Translations under genes and position numbers: made by a program
Origin: an uncultured Phycisphaerales bacterium
GTDB taxonomy: Bacteria > Planctomycetota > Phycisphaerae > Phycisphaerales > UBA1924
Direction: 5' to 3'
Length of the DNA: 5,072 nucleotides
Assembly: GCA_937871415.1 (NCBI GenBank)
Contig: CALMQD010000212.1
Location: 1-5,072 of the forward strand
The notes under the pieces: model-generated
The model's input: only the letters and a program-made list of their open reading frames with translations
The model's database searches: none
Told to the model about the DNA's origin: nothing
Shown here: piece after piece, positions 1 through 5,072 of the stretch
Numbering within the stretch: position 1 is the first letter of the stretch
How the letters are laid out: each line of letters starts with the position of its first letter

Positions 1-2
1 GA

Positions 3-83
3 GCGGCGGCGTGGCGCGCGGCGTGCGCGGGCGCTCACCCCGAGCAAGGGGTGTACGACGGGCGCAGCGTGAAGGGCGTCTGA
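3..83 (+). CDS. C-terminal end of an unidentified upstream gene (partial)
   Basis: This is an open frame that enters from the left edge and stops at TGA 81-83, giving 26 residues that end in HPEQGVYDGRSVKGV. Of the three forward frames, it has the highest share of G or C at third codon positions (24 of 26), which matches the true genes in this window. Its residue mix is also balanced, unlike the arginine-rich alternatives. No family can be named from so short a tail. If real, it is separated from the pseudopilin gene by 169 bases and runs in the same direction. The alternative is that the stretch is non-coding, and the sequence to the left of the window would settle this. Confidence 0.4.
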   Translation, partial: AAAWRAACAGAHPEQGVYDGRSVKGV

Positions 84-252
84 TGATTGCGCTCGGATCG
101 CGTCAAGGGCGTGTCAAGGTCGACAGGCCGGAGCAACCTTCAAGCGTTCTTATCTTCGGCGCGGCAGACATCCGACGGGCCGTCGCTATCTTCGCGGCTC
201 GCGACGACCCGGCGCACGCGGCGCCGAGGCTCGCGGCACGGAGACGCACGCC
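84..252 (+). other. Leader region of the pseudopilin gene
   Basis: This gap contains no convincing gene. Its least GC-rich part is about 131-156. The octamer TATCTTCG occurs twice, at 151-158 and 187-194, and its first six bases match four of six positions of a sigma70 -10 box. TCGACA at 120-125 matches five of six -35 positions, but it lies 25 bases before the first octamer, too far for a normal promoter, so no promoter is called. GGAG at 240-243 sits nine bases before the ATG at 253 and is a good ribosome binding site for the next gene. Confidence 0.35.
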
Positions 253-1263
253 ATGGCCGTTCGAAGGACTGGACAGACGCCCGCACGACGCCGGGGATTC
301 ACGCTCATCGAGCTGCTGGTGGTGATCGCGATCATCGCGGTGCTGGTGGGGATCCTGCTGCCGTCGCTGGGCGCGGCGCGGAAGGAGGCGCAGGCGCTCA
401 AGTGCGCGGCGCAGGCGCGGAGCGTGGCGCAGGGCGTCGCGGTGTACCAGTCTTCGTACGGCGTGTTCCCGCTCTCGTACGCGTACGCGGTGGACGCGAC
501 GGCGCCGGTGTGGGACAAGAACGACCAGGGCCTCAACGACAACGGCAAGCCCTACATCCACTGGTCGTACTCGCTCATGGCGGACGGTGATCGGATCCCC
601 GGCGAGGCGTTCAAGTGCCCGTCGGCCCCGAGCGGCGGGGCGCCGCGGACCAACCCGGGGGACGACGCCAAGAACCGCGAGAGCTGGCAGACGACGTACT
701 CCTCGGTCTTCGAGGACTGGCAGGCGCCGCGCATGGCGTACACGGGCAACGCGGCGATCTTCCCCCGCAACAAACTCGCGCTCGACGGGGCGCAGCGCCG
801 GAACATCTTCGTGAGCGACGCGGCGGTGACGATCCCTTCGAAGGTCATCCTCGCGACGGAGTTCCTCAAGGAGCTGGACTGGCAGGTGATCGCGTCGGGG
901 AACGTGAGCAAGAGCCACCGCTCGATCAACCCGTTCGTCGGGGGCTCGTCGGGCTCGGACGTGTACAACGAGCCGGACACGGGCTCGACGCCCCGGTTCT
1001 TCTACCCGTCGGAGAGCGAGATCCTGCCGCAGGCGCAGATCACGGCGAACTACTTCGCGAACACGGACGCGACGGCGCTGAACGCGGTGGGCCGCTCGCA
1101 CCAGGGGGGCGACAAGCGCTTCGGGGGCACGGCGAACTTCTCGTTCGTGGACGGGCACGTGGAACGGATGACGGTTCTGGAGACGGTGAAGAAGCGGCTG
1201 TGGGGCGACAAGTTCTACAGCCTGTCGGGGAAGAACAACAAGGTGGCCGACGCGGGCTACTGA
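253..1263 (+). CDS. Pseudopilin-like protein with prepilin leader and H-Xn-DG C-terminal motif
   Basis: This 336-residue protein has a class III prepilin leader. A basic stretch (RRTGQTPARRRG) ends at Gly15, the predicted prepilin peptidase cut is before Phe16, Glu20 is the conserved +5 glutamate, and a hydrophobic helix runs to about residue 39. Such proteins are inserted in the inner membrane and assembled into type II secretion pseudopili or related fibres. Cys51 and Cys122, the latter in FKCPS, resemble the conserved cysteines of planctomycete relatives and may form a disulfide. Near the C-terminus, His283 and the FVDGHV segment (Asp300-Gly301) form a long-spaced version of the H-X9-DG signature, followed by a WGDKFYSLSG tail. 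The ATG at 253 is preceded by GGAG at 240-243 and puts the leader at a normal length. The family is clear; which apparatus it serves and what the large C-terminal domain does are not known. A large exported dockerin protein follows 200 bases downstream. Confidence 0.9.
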   Translation: MAVRRTGQTPARRRGFTLIELLVVIAIIAVLVGILLPSLGAARKEAQALKCAAQARSVAQGVAVYQSSYGVFPLSYAYAVDATAPVWDKNDQGLNDNGKPYIHWSYSLMADGDRIPGEAFKCPSAPSGGAPRTNPGDDAKNRESWQTTYSSVFEDWQAPRMAYTGNAAIFPRNKLALDGAQRRNIFVSDAAVTIPSKVILATEFLKELDWQVIASGNVSKSHRSINPFVGGSSGSDVYNEPDTGSTPRFFYPSESEILPQAQITANYFANTDATALNAVGRSHQGGDKRFGGTANFSFVDGHVERMTVLETVKKRLWGDKFYSLSGKNNKVADAGY

Positions 1264-1280
1264 GATGAGCCACGCCGCGG

Positions 1281-1298
1281 CGCGGGCGAGAGCCCGCG
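1281..1298 (+). other. GNRA-capped hairpin just after the pseudopilin stop codon
   Basis: CGCGGGC (1281-1287) and GCCCGCG (1292-1298) form a perfect 7-bp stem around a GAGA loop, a GNRA-type tetraloop. It starts 17 bases after the TGA. There is no T-run after it, so it is not a canonical intrinsic terminator. It could stabilise the 3' end of the pseudopilin mRNA, act as a weak or Rho-assisted terminator, or be a chance product of the high GC content. Confidence 0.5.
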
Positions 1299-1325
1299 TG
1301 CGCGGATTCCAGCCTCGCAACGGGA

Positions 1326-1376
1326 ACGGCGTGTTTGTGTGGACGGGACGGCGTGTGGCCGCCCCGCACGGTGTAT
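1326..1376 (+). repeat. Short direct-repeat cluster upstream of the dockerin-protein gene
   Basis: ACGGCGTGT occurs at 1326-1334 and again at 1348-1356. A degenerate copy, ACGGTGTAT, lies at 1368-1376. The start-to-start spacings are 22 and 20 bases, close to two turns of the helix, so a regulator could bind on one face of the DNA. The position, 90-140 bases before the start codon, suits an operator or activator site. Repeats this short can arise by chance in GC-rich DNA, and no clear -35/-10 pair was found beside them. Confidence 0.25.
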
Positions 1377-1451
1377 CTGCGCAACAACGACGACGCCGGG
1401 ACCGGGGCGGGCTGGACGTCATTGTGGACCGGAACCGACCGCCAACTGCTG

Positions 1452-1458
1452 AAGGAGA
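1452..1458 (+). promoter_or_regulatory. Ribosome binding site that fixes the start of the dockerin protein
   Basis: AAGGAGA lies five bases before ATG 1464-1466 and is close to the anti-Shine-Dalgarno complement. It favours this ATG over the in-frame TTG at 1335, which lacks such a site and would place 43 non-hydrophobic residues in front of the signal peptide. Confidence 0.85.
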
Positions 1459-1463
1459 CCTGC

Positions 1464-4400
1464 ATGAACCGTCCGATCGCTCGAAACCTGTGCCTGACGG
1501 CCGCCTGCGGCGCCGTCGCGGGACTCTCGTCGCTGGCCGCGGCGACCCCGACCGTGATCAACATCGCCGGCGCGACGCTGCTTGAGAACTACCTGAACAA
1601 GCGGGCCGCGACGGTGGACTTCATCGACGCCGATGGGGACGGGCTTGCCCGATCGATCCCGGGCTCGATCTTCACCGCGCCGGACCAGCTGGCGCCGTTC
1701 GAGCTGCCGGGGGGCTCGGGCTCGGCGGCGACGTGGAGCGCCAACACGTTCTGGGGCGTGAACTACATGGCGACCAGTTCGGGCACGGGCCTCTCGGAAC
1801 TGATCGATCAGGGGCGCGCGTTCCAGACCGGGATGAGCACGGCGACGACGATGCCGCAGAGCGCACGTTCGTCGGCGTTCTTCAACCGGTACAAGTACAT
1901 CACGGGGGGCGGGGTGTTCTCCGACCCCGGGGTGGAGTTCCCGTCGATCCCGACGGGGATTCTGAACACGGGCAACGCGGGCGGCGCGCCGGTCCGGCAG
2001 GTCATGTCGGGCCCCAACAAGTTCAAGGCGCTGTTCACGCTGCCGAACGTGCCGTCGACGCAGCCCAACGACGGTCTGACGGACAACGGCGGCATCCAGG
2101 TGGACATGGCGATCCTGGACGTGCCGTCGCGTTACGCGGTGCGGATCTCGGGCGCCGCGGGCCCGACGCGCACGCCGACCACGGCGGGCTACGGCCAGAA
2201 CGCGCGATTCTCGGCGAACCCGAACGGCTCGAACTCGAGCAACGGCATGACGCTGGCGAGCCTGAACCCGCGCACCGGGGCGCCTTCGTTCGGCGTGCCG
2301 GCGAACCTGAACACTCCGGCGACGGCGGACGCGAACACGCTCTTCGACAGCCCGCTCTTCCTGGCCCCGATCGCGCCGATCGTGAACTTCGGCACGGGCA
2401 TCGACACCATCAGCATGACCGAACTGCAGTTCCTGTTCGGGTCGGGCCGTCGCTCGAACGGCGAGAACCTCGTCGTCGTGACGCGCAACGCCACCAGCGG
2501 CACGCGTATCGGCTTCCAGAACTCGATCGGGATGGACCCGTCGTTCGGCGTGGGCGACAACCTCGGCGCGCAGAACAACTCGCTCGCGAACGACCGCCTG
2601 GGGCCGGACTACCTGGTCAACCTCAAGAACGGCAACCCGCGCGTCGAATCGACGTTGTTCAACACCCGCCTGGGCATCGGTTACGGCGGGCCGGAGCGCG
2701 GCGTGACGAACGGATCGCCCGACGTGCAGTGGCTTCTCGCGGGTTACCTGGACATCCCGTCGGTCGTCAACAACCTGCCGAACTACGGCGGGAGCACGCC
2801 GGTGCGCCCGACGCTGTCGGCGATCCTGTCGAACGACACGCCGGCGACGGCGTGGGTGATCGGCGGGCCGGCGGCGCTGGTGACCTTCGGCGACCCGAAG
2901 TCCAACGCCCCCGAGGTCGGCGGGCTGGGGTGGATGGAGCCGTACAACGACGCCAACCACAACGGCATGTACGACGTGGGCGAAGACTTCAACGACTTCA
3001 ACGGCAACATGGTGCGCGATGCGGTCGAGCCCCGGCCCGGCACGCTGCCCCCGGCGATGAGCAACCCGCAGGCCGCGGCGTTCATCAACAACATCACGCG
3101 TTCGATCTCGGAGTTCGAGGGTTGCCCGGGCTGCGACGACACGACGTTCACGCCGGGCGAGTACGCGGCGACGCAGTTCATCCTGAACGGCGCGCTGCCG
3201 CGGGTGCAGCAGCTGGACGACCCGACGAACCTGGTCACGAACACGGGATTCAGCCCGTCGCTGAAGGACTACCTGCTGAGCAGCACGAACGTGCAGAACA
3301 ACGCGGTCTTTACGGCGTTCGGGCGCGGTGTGGCGCCGGTGACGCCGGGCAACAGCCGCGCGGGCAAGGTGCCCTCGCGCAAGCGCGGGGTGTCGACCTA
3401 CTCGGACAACGCCATCAACGCGAACGCGGCGACGACGGCGGCCTACATCACCGAGGGCGGCGCGGCGCTCTTGGGTAACGACGGCGGCACCGACACGACG
3501 CGTGACAACCTGCCGCTTCGCAACCTCATCGCCGGCGACTTCAGCGGCGACGGGCTGCGCAACATCGGTGACGCGGCGGACATCGTCGGCGCGTGGAAGA
3601 AGCGCAACGGCACGCCGGGGTGGGTCGCCCCGAACGGGTCGGGCGTGCTGGCGACGCTGGCGGCTTCGGTCGGCACCACGGTCCCCGGGTCGGACTTCTG
3701 CATCGAGATCGTCGGCGACTTCGACGGCGACGGTTCGTTCACGTCGGCCGACGTGCGTTACTTCGCGGACGGGCTGGCGATCGTGACCAGCGGGCCCAAG
3801 GCGGGCAAGTTGGACCGTCTCGAAGGGTTCAAGGCCGTTGACAACGCGTTCGGCGGCACGGGCAACTTCTTCGGCACGGTGATCGGCCCGGCGACGGGCC
3901 CGGTCGGCGGGATCAAGCCGTACGCCGCGGGCGATTCCGCCGCGGACGTGGCGGGCACGCAGCTCACGCCGGGCGCCGGGTATCCGACGCGCGGCTCGGC
4001 CCCGCGGGGCGCGAACGGGCGCGTCGACGGGTTCGACATCTCGTACGTCTACGCCCAGTTCAAGCAGCCGGGGATCGACGGGGACGAGGTCGACTGGGCC
4101 GGCGAGTTCGATGAGACCTGCCTGGCCGACCTTTCGGCGGACGTGAACGGCGACCTGAAGATCAACCAGGCCGACGTGGACTACATCGTTCACACGGTGC
4201 TGTGCACGAACTACGGAGACGTGAACCTCGACGGGCGCGTCGACGGCAACGACCTGGTCGGTCTGAGCGCCGGCACGGGCAAGAGCTGGTCGACGGGCGA
4301 CATGGACGGCGACGGCGACTACGACGCCGCGGACACGGCGATCATCAACGCGAACATGGGCAAGGCCCGTCCGTGCTGCCCCGCCGACTACGACGTCGAC

Positions 4401-4580
4401 GGCGACATCGACGTGGCCGACCTGTTCGGGTTCCTCGACGCCTGGTTCGCCACGTTCGGCAACATCGGCGGCACGTTCACCTCGGACTTCGACAGCGACG
4501 GCGATGTCGACGTGGCCGATCTGTTCGGGTTCCTCGACGCCTGGTTCGCGGGCTTCGGGAACAACTGCTTCCCGGCCTGA
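1464..4580 (+). CDS. Large exported protein: PstS-like binding domain fused to dockerin-type calcium-binding repeats
   Basis: The product has 1038 residues. Residues 1-27 are a Sec signal peptide (Arg3 and Arg7, then a hydrophobic core) with a likely cut after Ala27 (LAAA-TP). The N-terminal half resembles PstS-type periplasmic binding proteins. It has an opening INIAGATLLENY strand (residues 32-43), PIAPIVN at 302-308, an ELQFLFG segment from 320, and TRNATSGTR at 340-348, which corresponds to the ligand-binding R-x-x-SGT loop of that fold. An Asp/Asn-rich stretch at 496-519 and a CPGC pair at 554-557 follow. The C-terminal half has calcium loops of the D-x-D/N-x-D-G type starting near residues 692, 752, 893, 919, 946, 975 and 1008. 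Those at 893-957 fit a type I dockerin-like module. The last two, flanked by Cys971-Cys972 and Cys1035, resemble the terminal dockerin typical of Phycisphaerae. It probably acts outside the cytoplasm, with calcium folding the repeats. The binding-domain assignment is inference and the ligand is unknown. Confidence 0.85.
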   Translation: MNRPIARNLCLTAACGAVAGLSSLAAATPTVINIAGATLLENYLNKRAATVDFIDADGDGLARSIPGSIFTAPDQLAPFELPGGSGSAATWSANTFWGVNYMATSSGTGLSELIDQGRAFQTGMSTATTMPQSARSSAFFNRYKYITGGGVFSDPGVEFPSIPTGILNTGNAGGAPVRQVMSGPNKFKALFTLPNVPSTQPNDGLTDNGGIQVDMAILDVPSRYAVRISGAAGPTRTPTTAGYGQNARFSANPNGSNSSNGMTLASLNPRTGAPSFGVPANLNTPATADANTLFDSPLFLAPIAPIVNFGTGIDTISMTELQFLFGSGRRSNGENLVVVTRNATSGTRIGFQNSIGMDPSFGVGDNLGAQNNSLANDRLGPDYLVNLKNGNPRVESTLFNTRLGIGYGGPERGVTNGSPDVQWLLAGYLDIPSVVNNLPNYGGSTPVRPTLSAILSNDTPATAWVIGGPAALVTFGDPKSNAPEVGGLGWMEPYNDANHNGMYDVGEDFNDFNGNMVRDAVEPRPGTLPPAMSNPQAAAFINNITRSISEFEGCPGCDDTTFTPGEYAATQFILNGALPRVQQLDDPTNLVTNTGFSPSLKDYLLSSTNVQNNAVFTAFGRGVAPVTPGNSRAGKVPSRKRGVSTYSDNAINANAATTAAYITEGGAALLGNDGGTDTTRDNLPLRNLIAGDFSGDGLRNIGDAADIVGAWKKRNGTPGWVAPNGSGVLATLAASVGTTVPGSDFCIEIVGDFDGDGSFTSADVRYFADGLAIVTSGPKAGKLDRLEGFKAVDNAFGGTGNFFGTVIGPATGPVGGIKPYAAGDSAADVAGTQLTPGAGYPTRGSAPRGANGRVDGFDISYVYAQFKQPGIDGDEVDWAGEFDETCLADLSADVNGDLKINQADVDYIVHTVLCTNYGDVNLDGRVDGNDLVGLSAGTGKSWSTGDMDGDGDYDAADTAIINANMGKARPCCPADYDVDGDIDVADLFGFLDAWFATFGNIGGTFTSDFDSDGDVDVADLFGFLDAWFAGFGNNCFPA
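4408..4549 (+). repeat. In-frame duplicated dockerin half-repeat
   Basis: The 43-base segments 4408-4450 and 4507-4549 differ at only one base (GAC versus GAT). They are offset by 99 bases, that is 33 codons. Both encode IDVADLFGFLDAWFA or VDVADLFGFLDAWFA, each the end of a calcium loop plus the following helix of the terminal dockerin-like module. Similarity is much higher at the DNA level than among the other calcium loops of this protein, which points to recent duplication or gene conversion between the two halves. Confidence 0.85.
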
Positions 4581-4589
4581 GGCCCGGGA
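4570..4589 (+). other. Hairpin spanning the stop codon of the dockerin protein
   Basis: TCCCGGCC (4570-4577) can pair with GGCCCGGGA (4581-4589), leaving one bulged base, with the TGA stop codon (4578-4580) as the loop. A purine-rich run follows. It may be part of a structured 3' end, or incidental. Confidence 0.4.
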
Positions 4590-4619
4590 GAGAGAGGGGG
4601 GCGGCTACGGACCGCTTCC

Positions 4620-4649
4620 CCGCGCTGATCGCTCTCTGTGCCAGCGCGG
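4620..4649 (+). other. 8-bp inverted repeat in the 3' untranslated region
   Basis: CCGCGCTG (4620-4627) and CAGCGCGG (4642-4649) are perfect inverted repeats around a 14-base loop. No T-run follows on either strand, so it is not called as a terminator. It lies between the stop-codon hairpin and the true terminator. Confidence 0.45.
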
Positions 4650-4658
4650 TCCTTCTTG

Positions 4659-4695
4659 GAGCCCCCCGGTTTGCAGCCGGGGGGTTCTTTTTTTT
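4659..4695 (+). terminator. Strong Rho-independent terminator of the dockerin-protein gene
   Basis: CCCCCCGG (4662-4669) pairs perfectly with CCGGGGGG (4677-4684) around a TTTGCAG loop. G-T, A-T and G-C pairs can extend the stem outwards to about 4659 and 4687. The stem is followed at once by TTC and eight T residues (4688-4695). This is a textbook intrinsic terminator for plus-strand transcription, 80 bases after the stop codon. Reading the minus strand, the stem is preceded by A residues and not followed by T residues, so it should not stop transcription of the convergent MurJ gene. Confidence 0.93.
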
Positions 4696-4703
4696 GGCGG
4701 CGG

Positions 4704-5072
4704 TCACGCCTCGCGGTGGAAGAGCCAGCGGAGTTCGTGCGTACGCAGGGCGATCGCGGCGGCGAGGAACGTCACGCCGCCGAGCGCGACCGAAGCGCCG
4801 AGCGAGACGGCGTGCTGCGTCCAGGTGGAACGCGGGCCCCAGATGCCGAGGAAGGCCCAGACCATGAGGCCCATGACGGCGGCGGCGAGGGCGACCTTGG
4901 CGCAGCCGACGACGGTGACGCGGTCGAACATCGCGTGCGGCGGGAGGAAGCGGCGCGAGAGGCGGGCCAGGATGAGCGTCTGGAGCATGGCGCACAAGCT
5001 CGTGCTCCAGGCAAGCCCCGCCTCGCGGAGGTGCAGCGGGACTCCCAGGGCGTGGTAGTCCCAGATGAGCGT
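4704..5072 (-). CDS. murJ: MurJ/MviN-family lipid II flippase, C-terminal part (partial)
   Basis: This is the last 122 residues of a membrane protein whose start lies beyond the right edge; the stop is TGA at 4706-4704. The segment with REAGLAWSTSLCAMLQTLIL followed by a basic turn (ARLSRRF) matches the pattern in MurJ proteins where the last third has HAGLALATSL-type residues, a short helix and then LRRR. Two more hydrophobic helices follow (about VALAAAVMGLMVWAFLGIWG and AVSLGASVALGGVTFLAAAI), as expected for the final two transmembrane segments. MurJ moves lipid-linked peptidoglycan precursor across the inner membrane. The key N-terminal cavity residues are not in the window, so activity cannot be judged. 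The frame is open to the right edge, so a TTG near 4997 is an internal leucine, not a start. The gene converges on the dockerin gene with a 123-base gap. A related MATE/MOP-superfamily transporter is the main alternative. Confidence 0.8.
   Translation of the reverse strand, partial: TLIWDYHALGVPLHLREAGLAWSTSLCAMLQTLILARLSRRFLPPHAMFDRVTVVGCAKVALAAAVMGLMVWAFLGIWGPRSTWTQHAVSLGASVALGGVTFLAAAIALRTHELRWLFHREA

Noticed and set aside
11..325. A 104-codon open frame across the left leader
   Set aside because: It is Arg-rich with weak GC bias at third positions, and it overlaps the well-supported prepilin leader in another frame.
1335..1463. An upstream in-frame TTG start that would add 43 residues to the dockerin protein
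   Set aside because: There is no good ribosome binding site before it, and the extension would bury the signal peptide. ATG 1464 has AAGGAGA at the right distance.
1497..1508. A possible lipoprotein lipobox (LTAAC, Cys15) in the signal peptide of the dockerin protein
   Set aside because: The hydrophobic core before Cys15 is only about six residues and the -3 position is Thr. The longer core ending in LAAA-TP fits ordinary signal peptidase cleavage better.
1733..3478. A 581-codon open frame on the plus strand, shifted relative to the dockerin gene
   Set aside because: The product is low-complexity and Arg/Gly/Ala-rich, and it overlaps a well-supported gene. It is a composition artefact.
1419..4193. 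A 924-codon open frame on the minus strand opposite the dockerin gene
   Set aside because: It is rich in Arg, Val and Ala with no recognisable motif, and it arises because the GC-rich codons of the sense gene rarely give stops in that antisense frame. The sense frame has a signal peptide, a ribosome binding site and clear domains.
4659..4695. The terminator serving both convergent genes
   Set aside because: On the minus strand the stem is preceded by A residues and is not followed by T residues, so it should work only for the plus-strand gene.
1..5072. CRISPR array, tRNA, rRNA, insertion sequence or phage genes
   Set aside because: No regularly spaced repeats, cloverleaf-like segments, terminal inverted repeats with a transposase, or phage-type proteins were seen on either strand.

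Overview
The window is very GC-rich, with G or C at almost every third codon position in the real genes. It reads as Planctomycetota, most likely class Phycisphaerae. Two features support this. The first is a pseudopilin-like protein with an H-Xn-DG C-terminal signature. The second is a very large secreted protein ending in dockerin-type calcium-binding repeats of the style common in that class. The taxonomic call is inference from protein style, because no rRNA or marker gene is complete here.

Layout, left to right. Bases 1-83 probably hold the last 26 codons of an upstream plus-strand gene. Bases 84-252 are a short leader without a confident promoter. Bases 253-1263 encode a type II secretion/type IV pilus pseudopilin-like protein. 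A 200-base gap follows, holding a GNRA-capped hairpin and a short direct-repeat cluster. Bases 1464-4580 encode a 1038-residue exported protein. It has a signal peptide, an N-terminal half resembling a PstS-type periplasmic binding protein, and a C-terminal half with seven Asp-rich calcium loops, ending in a paired dockerin-like module. Its 3' side carries three successive hairpins, the last a textbook intrinsic terminator. From the other side, bases 5072-4704 (minus strand) encode the C-terminal 122 residues of a MurJ/MviN-family lipid II flippase, whose beginning lies outside the window.

The pseudopilin and the dockerin protein lie in the same direction and both are built for the cell envelope: one carries a prepilin-peptidase leader, the other a Sec signal and calcium-binding anchoring modules. 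A working hypothesis is that they take part in the same surface or secretion process. The 200-base gap and the hairpin mean that co-transcription is not established. The MurJ homologue is a peptidoglycan housekeeping gene and is probably unrelated in function. The most interesting item is the combination of a binding-protein-like domain with a chain of dockerin-type repeats in one surface protein.
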